Origin: Planctomycetes bacterium UBA1662
GTDB taxonomy: Bacteria > Planctomycetota > UBA8108
Length of the DNA: 9,321 bases
Assembly: GCA_002320775.1 (NCBI GenBank)
Contig: DCKY01000144.1
Coordinates: 1-9,321, forward strand
Reading direction: 5' to 3'
This document shows, one piece after another, positions 1 to 5,549 of the stretch; positions within the stretch are counted from its first letter, which is position 1, and every line of letters begins with the position of its first letter. The position numbers were made by a program, and so were the translations under genes. The notes beneath the pieces are model-generated. The model did not search any database. It worked only from the letters and a program-made list of their open reading frames with translations, and was not told where the DNA came from.

Positions 1-586
1 CCAGGGCTTCCGGCCCGGGCTCCGAGGTGTTCTCAGCAAGCCTCACCGGCACGCCGGCACCGTCAAACCCCTCGACACCCTCAACCGCATCCCGGTCCGC
101 TTCAGCCCGTTTCGCGATTTCCACGGCGACTGGGGAGACGGGCAACTCCTCGGCAAGGTTCTCCCGTGCAGCTCCAGGCCGGGCAACGTTGTCGGCCAGC
201 TGGAGTGACGGCTCTTCAACCGAAGAAGGGAGCGCATCCCAGAACACCATGGCGATGAGAGCTATAGCGCCGGCAGCGCCAAGCATGCGCTGGAAAAGCT
301 CAGTCTTATAGAAAGGAACCACGGGAGTGTCCGCCTCTATAGTCTCGCCGACCTTCGCTCCGAAATCGACTGGAACAGGCTTGTCGGGCAGGGCGGAAAC
401 CAGGGAGGTCGTCTTCTCGTAAGTTTCGAGAAGCTCACGGCAGGACTCCGACGAACGCGCCTGCTCGAGCAGCTCGAGACACTCCTCGGGCGAGAGCCTG
501 GCATCCGGAAGTTCGGGCTCGAGCAGCTCCTGCAGATGCTCTTCCACCCGCTGGTAGAGATCGTCTTTCACCTTCTCTTCGGACAT
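1..586 (-). CDS. Anti-sigma-factor-like single-pass membrane protein (partial, C-terminus beyond the window)
   Basis: An uninterrupted frame runs from an ATG at 584-586 to the left edge, giving 195 residues with no stop, so the gene is truncated only by the window. A Shine-Dalgarno AGGAAGAG (596-603) lies 9 nt before the start. The acidic, helical N-terminal part (about residues 1-95) includes SCRELLETYEKTT (48-60) and a proline-rich stretch ending VPVDFGAKV (71-79). This resembles the helix and linker of zf-HC2 anti-sigma domains. The canonical HxxxCxxC zinc motif is not present, and only C36 and C49 remain. One hydrophobic segment (about 101-116) would span the inner membrane, followed by an acidic, probably periplasmic region. 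The family role would be to hold an ECF sigma factor at the membrane. No sigma gene lies immediately upstream. The reading frame is secure; the function is an inference from pattern only. Confidence 0.6.
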   Translation of the reverse strand, partial: MSEEKVKDDLYQRVEEHLQELLEPELPDARLSPEECLELLEQARSSESCRELLETYEKTTSLVSALPDKPVPVDFGAKVGETIEADTPVVPFYKTELFQRMLGAAGAIALIAMVFWDALPSSVEEPSLQLADNVARPGAARENLAEELPVSPVAVEIAKRAEADRDAVEGVEGFDGAGVPVRLAENTSEPGPEAL

Positions 587-660
587 CGAATCGTACTCTT
601 CCTGTAGGAACCCGCTCGCGCCTCAGCGGCGCAAACCCAATCCAGCCTCGGTATACTCCA

Positions 661-688
661 TCAGACCGGAAAAACGCTCCGAAGTTTC
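661..688 (-). promoter_or_regulatory. Candidate ECF (RpoE-like) promoter for the anti-sigma-like gene
   Basis: Read on the minus strand, the sequence is GAAACTT (682-688), 16 nt, then TCTGA (661-665). This is close to the RpoE-type pattern GGAACTT-N16-TCTGA known from enterobacteria. It lies about 75 nt upstream of the ATG at 586. A TATACC hexamer just downstream could instead be a weak housekeeping -10. This is a motif match by eye in one place, so chance is possible. Confidence 0.3.
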
Positions 689-767
689 GTTCTCAACGGG
701 AAAAAATCAAAAATCCGCGAAACCCGGAAATGGCTCATCCATGCCAGGAAACGGCAGCCAAACCCTC

Positions 768-1517
768 TCATCTCTGCCTGAGTTTTGACAACAGGCGCAG
801 AATCTCAATGTAGAGCCAGACGAGGGTCACCAGCAAACCAAAAGCGGCAAACCACTCCATGTACTTAGGCGACCCGCGCTTAGCTCCCTCCTCGATGAGA
901 TCGAAGTCGAGCACCAGGTTCATGGCCGCGATCACCACGACGAAGAGGCTGAAGCCGATACCGACCAGTCCGGAACCGTGGATGTAAGGTACCTCTACAC
1001 CGAACATACGAAGTATCCAGCTCAGCAGGTAGATCATCATGATCCCGAAGGTTGCCGCCATGATGCCGCGCCTGAAGGCGGGCGTGGCGCGAATCACACC
1101 GGTAGTGTAAAGGACCAGCATGGCGAAGAGAGTGCAGAAGGTCAGCCCAACGGCCTGGAAGGCGATCCCGGGATACTGCATCTCGACAAAAGCCGAGAGC
1201 GCTCCGAGGAACAAACCTTCGGCAAGAGCGTAGAGAGGACTGGTAAACGGAGCGGCCTTCGGCGCGAACATGGTGATCAACGCCAGCACCAGCCCGGCGA
1301 TGAGCCCTCCCCAGAGCCAGGGCTGGATCGCGGCGGCATTCCCGGCCTCTACATATTGGAAGGTTTTATCCCACGTATACACCGCCGCGGCGCCAAGCAG
1401 GAGCGTCAGGAAGCCCGCCTTCAAAGCCGTACCTTCTACCGTCATCGCGGCCGAGTCGACCATTCCCTCGGCTCGGCCAAACATCTTGGAGTTCAGGGCC
1501 GGGTTAGCTGTTCTCAT
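768..1517 (-). CDS. Bax inhibitor-1/YccA family seven-helix membrane protein
   Basis: This 249-residue polytopic protein has seven hydrophobic segments at about 32-48, 68-84, 92-112, 118-140, 150-170, 180-203 and 220-243. The N-terminus MRTANPALNS and the acidic motif DFDLIEEGAKRG (204-215) before the last helix are typical of the roughly 250-residue bacterial YccA/Bax-inhibitor branch. Characterised relatives include BsYetJ, a pH-sensitive calcium leak channel, and E. coli YccA, which modulates the FtsH protease. Which role applies here cannot be told from sequence. The ATG at 1515-1517 is preceded by AAAGGA (1526-1531), a good Shine-Dalgarno 8 nt away. It is transcribed divergently from the NTPase gene, and the 150-bp gap must hold both promoters. 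No convincing terminator follows it: T-rich stretches near 700-715 have only 3-4 bp stems before them. Confidence 0.9.
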   Translation of the reverse strand: MRTANPALNSKMFGRAEGMVDSAAMTVEGTALKAGFLTLLLGAAAVYTWDKTFQYVEAGNAAAIQPWLWGGLIAGLVLALITMFAPKAAPFTSPLYALAEGLFLGALSAFVEMQYPGIAFQAVGLTFCTLFAMLVLYTTGVIRATPAFRRGIMAATFGIMMIYLLSWILRMFGVEVPYIHGSGLVGIGFSLFVVVIAAMNLVLDFDLIEEGAKRGSPKYMEWFAAFGLLVTLVWLYIEILRLLSKLRQR

Positions 1518-1591
1518 TTCTTCTCTCCTTTAACGAATGCGCAACCCCTGGGGGAGCTCGTTCACAAAATCCCATCTCCTGAAGAGACGCC

Positions 1592-1600
1592 TGCTATACT
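1592..1600 (+). promoter_or_regulatory. Candidate extended -10 promoter for the NTPase/SDR/lipoyl-transferase unit
   Basis: TGCTATACT matches the extended -10 form TGnTATAAT with one mismatch. It sits 67 nt upstream of the ATG at 1668, in the divergent gap. No good TTGACA-like -35 lies 16-18 nt upstream, which is tolerated for extended -10 promoters. It is the best-looking plus-strand sigma-70-type site in this gap, identified by eye only. Confidence 0.4.
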
Positions 1601-1667
1601 AAGCAAAGTTCGCAAGGCCGTCCAGATGCGGTCCGCAAGTCCGGGTTGAACCCAAAAGACGATCTCA

Positions 1668-2219
1668 ATGACAGCAGAATTTATCGTGATCACCGGCGGC
1701 CCCTGCTCCGGCAAGACGACGATCATCCAGGCTCTCGCCGAGGCCGGCCACACGACTGTTCCAGAGGCCGCCACCGAGCTCATCGAAGACCCGGCCCTCG
1801 AAAACCTGCGCGCCGACCCGCTGGAATTCCAGCTGCAGGTGCTCAGGCGGCAGCTCGAGAACGAAAAACAAGCGGACGAGCGCGCCGAGACTCAATCGAT
1901 CATCTTCCTAGACCGTGGAATCGGAGATGGCTTCGGCTACCTGAGCTACCACGGGCTGGAACCTTTCGAAGAGCTCCTCGATGCCTGGCCGGCGGCCCGC
2001 GAGCGAAGCCGCTGCGTGCTCTTCTTCGATTCCCGGCCGGACTACCAGGCGGCATCCCACCGGTCGGAGACGCCCGAGGAGGCCCGGCGTATTCACGAGA
2101 TCCTGCTCGCAGACTATCGCTCACGCCACGACAGGGTCCTTCTCATCCCCTGGCTGCCTGTCGAGGAGCGCCTCGCCCTGGTTCTAGCGGAAGCCCGGGC
2201 CGCAGACAGGGAGGCCTGA
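1668..2219 (+). CDS. AAA_28-type P-loop NTPase (predicted ATPase, COG3911-like)
   Basis: This is a small single-domain P-loop protein of 183 residues. The Walker A motif GGPCSGKTT is at residues 10-18, directly after strand FIVIT. VPEAATELIE (31-40) and FLDRG (80-84), with an Asp-Arg pair as in nucleotide kinases, are characteristic of the AAA_28 family. A lid-like region follows, with R132, PEEARRIHEIL (136-146) and the closing WLPVEERLALVL (162-173). The length is normal for the family. Bacterial members have no assigned substrate; the fold is related to thymidylate-type and NadR-type kinases, so binding of ATP or GTP is likely but the reaction is unknown. It has a weak Shine-Dalgarno. It is the first gene of a tight co-directional unit: its stop TGA is immediately followed by the ATG of the dehydrogenase gene. 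Confidence 0.85.
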   Translation: MTAEFIVITGGPCSGKTTIIQALAEAGHTTVPEAATELIEDPALENLRADPLEFQLQVLRRQLENEKQADERAETQSIIFLDRGIGDGFGYLSYHGLEPFEELLDAWPAARERSRCVLFFDSRPDYQAASHRSETPEEARRIHEILLADYRSRHDRVLLIPWLPVEERLALVLAEARAADREA

Positions 2220-2939
2220 ATGCTGCTCGAAAACAGAATCGCCGTCGTTACCGGAGGAGCGCGGGGCATCGGCGCCGCGACCGCCAGCCTCTTTCGCTCC
2301 GAGGGAGCCCGCGTCGAGGTCTGGGATGCCGGCGGTGAGCACCCCGCGGCGCAAGACGATGAGGGAATCACCTGTCGAACCGTCGACGTCAGCGACACCG
2401 GCTCCGTCGAGGCCGCCCTCGAAGAGCTGATCTCCCGGGAAGGAGCACCCGACATCCTCGTAAACAACGCCGGTATCATCTCCGATGGGTTCGCCTCGGA
2501 ACTCTCCGATGAGGACTGGAGCCGGGTTATCGAGGTCAACCTCACCGGCACCTTCATCCCCTGCCGGGCCCTCATCCCCCACCTGCGCGAGCGCGGCAGC
2601 GGAGTCATCACCAACACCTCCTCCATCTCCGCCCTCGGCAACAGGGGCCAGTCAAACTACGCGGCCAGCAAGGCCGGGGTCATCGGCCTGACGAAAACGC
2701 TCGCCCAGGAGCTCGCCGGCGACTCGGTGCGCGTCAACTGCGTAGCCCCGGGTGCCATCGAAACAGAGATGTTCGACGCGGTACCCGGGAAGGTAAAGGA
2801 GAAGTTCATTCGCCGCATCCCCCTCGGCCGGCTCGGAAGCCCCGCGGACGTCGCCCGCCTGCATCTCTTCCTCGCCAGCGACGAGGCCTCCTATATGACA
2901 GGCCAGACGGTCTTTTGCGACGGAGGCATCACCCTCTGA
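2220..2939 (+). CDS. FabG-like short-chain dehydrogenase/reductase (SDR)
   Basis: This 239-residue classical SDR has a cofactor loop TGGARGIG (11-18), NNAG (82-85), N107, and catalytic S134, Y147 and K151 in the YxxxK arrangement. The C-terminal half contains VNCVAPGAIETEM (172-184) and PLGRLGSPADVA (201-212), as in 3-oxoacyl-ACP reductases. It most likely reduces 3-oxoacyl-ACP or a related keto substrate. D36 at the end of the second strand is an acidic residue that in SDRs usually favours NAD(H), whereas typical FabG uses NADPH, so another substrate class is possible. A strong Shine-Dalgarno AGGGAGG (2208-2214) lies inside the end of the NTPase gene and the start follows that stop with no gap, so translation is probably coupled. 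The lipoyl-transferase gene follows 34 nt after the stop. Confidence 0.88.
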   Translation: MLLENRIAVVTGGARGIGAATASLFRSEGARVEVWDAGGEHPAAQDDEGITCRTVDVSDTGSVEAALEELISREGAPDILVNNAGIISDGFASELSDEDWSRVIEVNLTGTFIPCRALIPHLRERGSGVITNTSSISALGNRGQSNYAASKAGVIGLTKTLAQELAGDSVRVNCVAPGAIETEMFDAVPGKVKEKFIRRIPLGRLGSPADVARLHLFLASDEASYMTGQTVFCDGGITL

Positions 2940-2977
2940 TGCCTGCGATGAACGAATCTCCGAGAGCACACCAATGA
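2939..2977 (+). other. 12-codon mini-ORF bridging the SDR and lipoyl-transferase genes
   Basis: The frame encodes MPAMNESPRAHQ. Its ATG (2939-2941) overlaps the SDR stop as TGATG, and its own TGA (2975-2977) overlaps the next gene's ATG as ATGA. Both junctions have the form used for translational reinitiation. A GGAGG lies about 12 nt before the ATG, too far to be ideal, and an internal ATG at 2948 is also available. It could be a coupling device or simple coincidence. No product function is proposed. Confidence 0.3.
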
Positions 2978-3702
2978 CCCTCCAGCTGATCGACCTCAGC
3001 CTTGAAAGCCCCGAAGAGAACCTCGCGCTCGATGAGGCGCTCCTGCTCGAAGCCGAGGCCGCCGCGGCCAAGGGCCGGGAGCTCGGCTACCTGCGCTTCT
3101 GGGAGAGCTCCAGGCCTTTCATCGTCCTGGGAGTCTCGAGCGCCCTGAAAGAGGATGCCGACGTGGAACGCTGCCGGAAGGACGGAATCCCCATCCTGCG
3201 GCGGGCCTCCGGCGGCGGAACCGTGCTGCAGGGGCCCGGCTGTCTCAACTTCACCCTGGTCCTGCCGCTGGGCTACACCGCGGGACTGCGCGACATCAAC
3301 AGCTCCTACCGCATGATCCTCGACCCCTGCCTCGATGCGCTGGGCCTCGCCGACATCACCATGCGCGGCAGCTGTGACCTGGCTCTGGGCGACAGGAAGT
3401 TCAGCGGTAACGCGCAGAAGAGGAGCCGCTACTGTCTTCTGCACCAGGGCACTCTGCTCTGGGATTTCGACCTGGGCCTGATCCCGCACTATCTCAGGCA
3501 ACCGGAAAAACAACCCGAGTACCGGGAGGCGCGCGGGCATCTCGACTTTGTCATCAACCTGCCGCTCGATGGAGCCGAGCTGCGACAGCGAATCACGGCG
3601 TCCTGGAAGGCCTCCCCCCCGGCGGACGGCTGGCGGCCGCCGTCCCTCGAGACGCTGCTCGAAGAAAAATACCTCAACCGCGAGTGGATCGAACGATTCT
3701 AA
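2974..3702 (+). CDS. Lipoate-protein ligase A family protein (LplA/LipM-type lipoyl or octanoyl transferase)
   Basis: This 242-residue protein has the biotin/lipoate ligase fold. It shows LRFWESSRPFIVLG (40-53), the lipoyl-binding loop RRASGGGTV (76-84) with LNFTLV (91-96), the motif GDRKFSGNAQ (139-148) with catalytic-type K142, and HQGTLL (157-162). E. coli LplA is about 340 residues with an extra C-terminal adenylation-associated domain. That domain is absent here, so either a separate LplB-like partner exists or the protein transfers octanoyl groups, as the Bacillus LipM and LipL proteins do through a cysteine. C134, eight residues before K142, could be such a cysteine, though its position does not exactly match LipM as I recall it. 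It acts in the cytoplasm on lipoyl domains of 2-oxoacid dehydrogenases or GcvH. The start has only a weak GAGAG upstream. Its stop is 6 bp from the stop of the convergent PDZ gene. Confidence 0.85.
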   Translation: MTLQLIDLSLESPEENLALDEALLLEAEAAAAKGRELGYLRFWESSRPFIVLGVSSALKEDADVERCRKDGIPILRRASGGGTVLQGPGCLNFTLVLPLGYTAGLRDINSSYRMILDPCLDALGLADITMRGSCDLALGDRKFSGNAQKRSRYCLLHQGTLLWDFDLGLIPHYLRQPEKQPEYREARGHLDFVINLPLDGAELRQRITASWKASPPADGWRPPSLETLLEEKYLNREWIERF

Positions 3703-3708
3703 GGCGGC

Positions 3709-4629
3709 TCAGCGCTTGACCCGGTAGATCTTCAGGCTCCCCTTGCGATAGAGCCGCAAGGTAAACTCGTCGCCCTTTGAAAACCGGTTGAGCTCCTTGA
3801 CCATCGCCTCCGGGGTGCTTACCGGATGCCGATCGATCGAGGTGATCACGTCGTAGCGCTCGAGTAGACGGAGATCTCCCCTGAGCTGGGTCAGGTTCCT
3901 GTCGACATCGAGGGCCAGCACCCCCTCGCGGGAGGTGATGGGCAGCTGGGCCCGCACCACCTCGGGAACCCTGGTGAGCACCAGCCCCATGTAGTCCTCG
4001 ATGGCCGGACGGCCCCGGTCCACCGCGCGCCTAGGGCGCTGTATTGTTTTTCCCGCGGACTTCCCTTTGCCGACGACGATGATCGGCCGCGGCTTCAGTG
4101 GTCGCTGCTTGCCCTGGCCGGCGCTGACCTCAATCAGGCGTTTGCCGCCGGGCAGCTTACGCTCCCTTATCCGGAGACCCGCCGCCTCGAGATGCGCCTT
4201 GATGACCGCGTAGTCGGCCCCCTTCACATCGGAGGTGAAGGGCACCCGCACCGCCTCGAGGGCCTTGTCGCTCGAGTCGTGAATAATGGGAAGGCCCGTG
4301 TAATCAGCGAGAGACTGCAACAGCTCGAGCGCGGAGGCTGTGCCGGCAAGAAGATCGACGGGCTGGTTGCGCTTGTTCTCCCGGTCCGGCTCGATGCGAC
4401 CGGCCGATGGCGGCGAGGCCTTCTCTAGCTCGAAGCGGCCAGCGAGACCTGGATGAGCCGCGAGCAGCTCGCTGAGGTTTTCAAAGCGCAGGGACTCCCT
4501 GCCGGCAAGCTTCAGCACCAGCCCGCCCCCTGACAGCTCAAGAACAGCGGCCGGGCTCTCCTCTGCCGCGAAAAGAGAACCCGCCGGGAAAATCAACCAG
4601 CAGGCCAGGATGGTAATTTTGAATGGCAT
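3709..4629 (-). CDS. Exported protein with secretin-type N-domain and C-terminal PDZ-like domain
   Basis: This 306-residue protein begins with a short signal peptide (charged MPFK, hydrophobic 5-18, probable cleavage after SLFA near residue 21). A middle domain (about 92-168) contains LELLQSLADYTGLPI (101-115), then DYAVIKAHLEAAGLRI (139-154). This is the usual layout of STN/N0 domains of secretins and TonB-dependent receptors. A basic, proline-containing linker (172-208) leads to a PDZ-like domain (about 213-306) with LERYDVITSIDRHPVSTPEA (256-275) and a closing FTLRLYRKG (289-297). There is no secretin barrel, so it is not a full GspD. The arrangement recalls secretion-system adaptor parts or a periplasmic scaffold. 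The ATG has GGAGG (4637-4641) 7 nt upstream. It is the last gene of the envelope cluster, separated from the GDPD gene by a terminator-like hairpin. Domain calls are by pattern; no overall family is recognised. Confidence 0.75.
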   Translation of the reverse strand: MPFKITILACWLIFPAGSLFAAEESPAAVLELSGGGLVLKLAGRESLRFENLSELLAAHPGLAGRFELEKASPPSAGRIEPDRENKRNQPVDLLAGTASALELLQSLADYTGLPIIHDSSDKALEAVRVPFTSDVKGADYAVIKAHLEAAGLRIRERKLPGGKRLIEVSAGQGKQRPLKPRPIIVVGKGKSAGKTIQRPRRAVDRGRPAIEDYMGLVLTRVPEVVRAQLPITSREGVLALDVDRNLTQLRGDLRLLERYDVITSIDRHPVSTPEAMVKELNRFSKGDEFTLRLYRKGSLKIYRVKR

Positions 4630-4658
4630 GACATTGCCTCCGGAATATCTGGCTTATG

Positions 4659-4699
4659 AAAAAAAGGGGGAGAGCGGCCGCGACTCGGCCCGAACCCCT
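4659..4699 (-). terminator. Likely intrinsic terminator after the GDPD lipoprotein gene
   Basis: Read on the minus strand, AGGGG overlapping the GDPD stop can pair with CCCCT at the start of a run of seven T (4659-4665). Inside lies a second short stem, GGCC pairing with GGCC around a 7-nt loop. The outer stem is only 5 bp with an imperfect A-U extension, so termination may be partial and the hairpin may work as an attenuator before the PDZ gene. Confidence 0.5.
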
Positions 4700-5543
4700 A
4701 TTCGCCGCGCCCGGGCAGGCCGAGGAGAACAGAAGGAACATCGGTGATGATCCCATCGATGCCCCGCTCCATCAATAACCGCATGACCGCCGGGTCGTTG
4801 ACCGTGTAGACCCAGACGAGGAAATCGTTGCGATGGATCTCCTCGATGTACGCGCGCTCGGCGAGCCTGTAGTTGCAGACCACCACAGAGGCGCCGGACT
4901 CCCTGGCGATGCGCAGGTGCTCGCGGGCGCGCTCAACGCCGTCGTCGGAGATCTTCTTTCCGGTCAGGTAGCCCGTCGTGACCCCGGGAAGGACCTTGTG
5001 AAAATCGCTGATGGCGCGAGCCGAGAAGCTCTGCACGAAGACCTCCTCCTCGATCCCGAGCTTCTGGACGACCCTGGCCACGTCCTCCCCGATATCCTCC
5101 GGCTTGATCTCGATAACAGGAGTGGCTCGGCCGCGGAGAAGCTCGAGCGCCTCCTCAAAGGTCGGCACCTTCTCGCCGGCATAGGCCGGAGAATACCAGC
5201 TTCCCGCGTCGAGCTCGCGCAGCTCGGCGAGGGTCAGCTCGGAAACCTTCGCGCTCCGGCCATCGGTAAACACGTCTTTGAAATTCGTGGTCCGCAACAC
5301 ATCCTTGTCGTGCATGAGAACCAGCCAGCCATCGCTGCTCTTGTAGACATCGAACTCCACTCCACCAGCACCCTGTTTCACGCCAAGCTCGATCGCGCCA
5401 AGAGTGTTCTCAGGAGCCTCCTTCGAGGAGCCCCGGTGGGCGATGGCCTTGAAGCCCTCCTTGTGAAAGCGCGCGCTCATCGAACAGCCCACGAGCAGCG
5501 GCAGGAACGCCAGGAGACCCTTAAAAAAGAATGCTTTCGACAT
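4698..5543 (-). CDS. Glycerophosphodiester phosphodiesterase family lipoprotein
   Basis: This 281-residue GDPD TIM-barrel enzyme hydrolyses glycerophosphodiesters from phospholipid turnover to glycerol-3-phosphate and an alcohol. Visible active-site residues are H36-R37 (AHRG), E44/N46/T47 (PENTLGA), E63 and D65 (VEFDV), H78 with D79 (LMHDK), and E145 with K147 (VIEIKPE). The closing WVYTVNDP (244-251) and GIDGIITDVPSVL (261-273) are standard for the family. The length suits a UgpQ-size enzyme plus an export signal. The N-terminus has a lipobox LVGC, making C20 the lipid-modified residue. Ser at +2 predicts outer-membrane sorting in organisms that follow the Lol rule. A Shine-Dalgarno GAGGAG overlaps the stop of the AI-2E gene, which lies 6 nt before this start, so the two are probably translationally coupled. 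Confidence 0.92.
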   Translation of the reverse strand: MSKAFFFKGLLAFLPLLVGCSMSARFHKEGFKAIAHRGSSKEAPENTLGAIELGVKQGAGGVEFDVYKSSDGWLVLMHDKDVLRTTNFKDVFTDGRSAKVSELTLAELRELDAGSWYSPAYAGEKVPTFEEALELLRGRATPVIEIKPEDIGEDVARVVQKLGIEEEVFVQSFSARAISDFHKVLPGVTTGYLTGKKISDDGVERAREHLRIARESGASVVVCNYRLAERAYIEEIHRNDFLVWVYTVNDPAVMRLLMERGIDGIITDVPSVLLGLPGRGE

Positions 5544-5549
5544 CGGCTC

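Noticed and set aside
27..311. A 94-codon plus-strand frame at the left edge, and a 64-codon minus-strand frame at 43-237.
   Set aside because: Both lie over the stop-free 195-codon minus-strand frame, which has a Shine-Dalgarno, a membrane segment and a sensible composition. The others are rich in Ser/Ala or Arg.
618..632. A GCGCC-N5-GGCGC hairpin in the leader of the anti-sigma-like gene, considered as a riboswitch or terminator element.
   Set aside because: A single 5-bp GC stem is common at this base composition, and no wider conserved RNA structure or T run is visible.
978..1649. A 223-codon plus-strand frame opposite the Bax-inhibitor gene.
   Set aside because: The product is hydrophilic, rich in His, Arg and Gly, and shows no domain. 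The opposite strand encodes a clear seven-helix protein with a good ribosome binding site.
3741..3761. A perfect 7-bp hairpin (CCTTGCG, 7-nt loop, CGCAAGG) about 40 nt past the lipoyl-transferase stop, considered as a terminator.
   Set aside because: No T run follows on the plus strand, and the sequence is ordinary coding sequence of the convergent PDZ gene.
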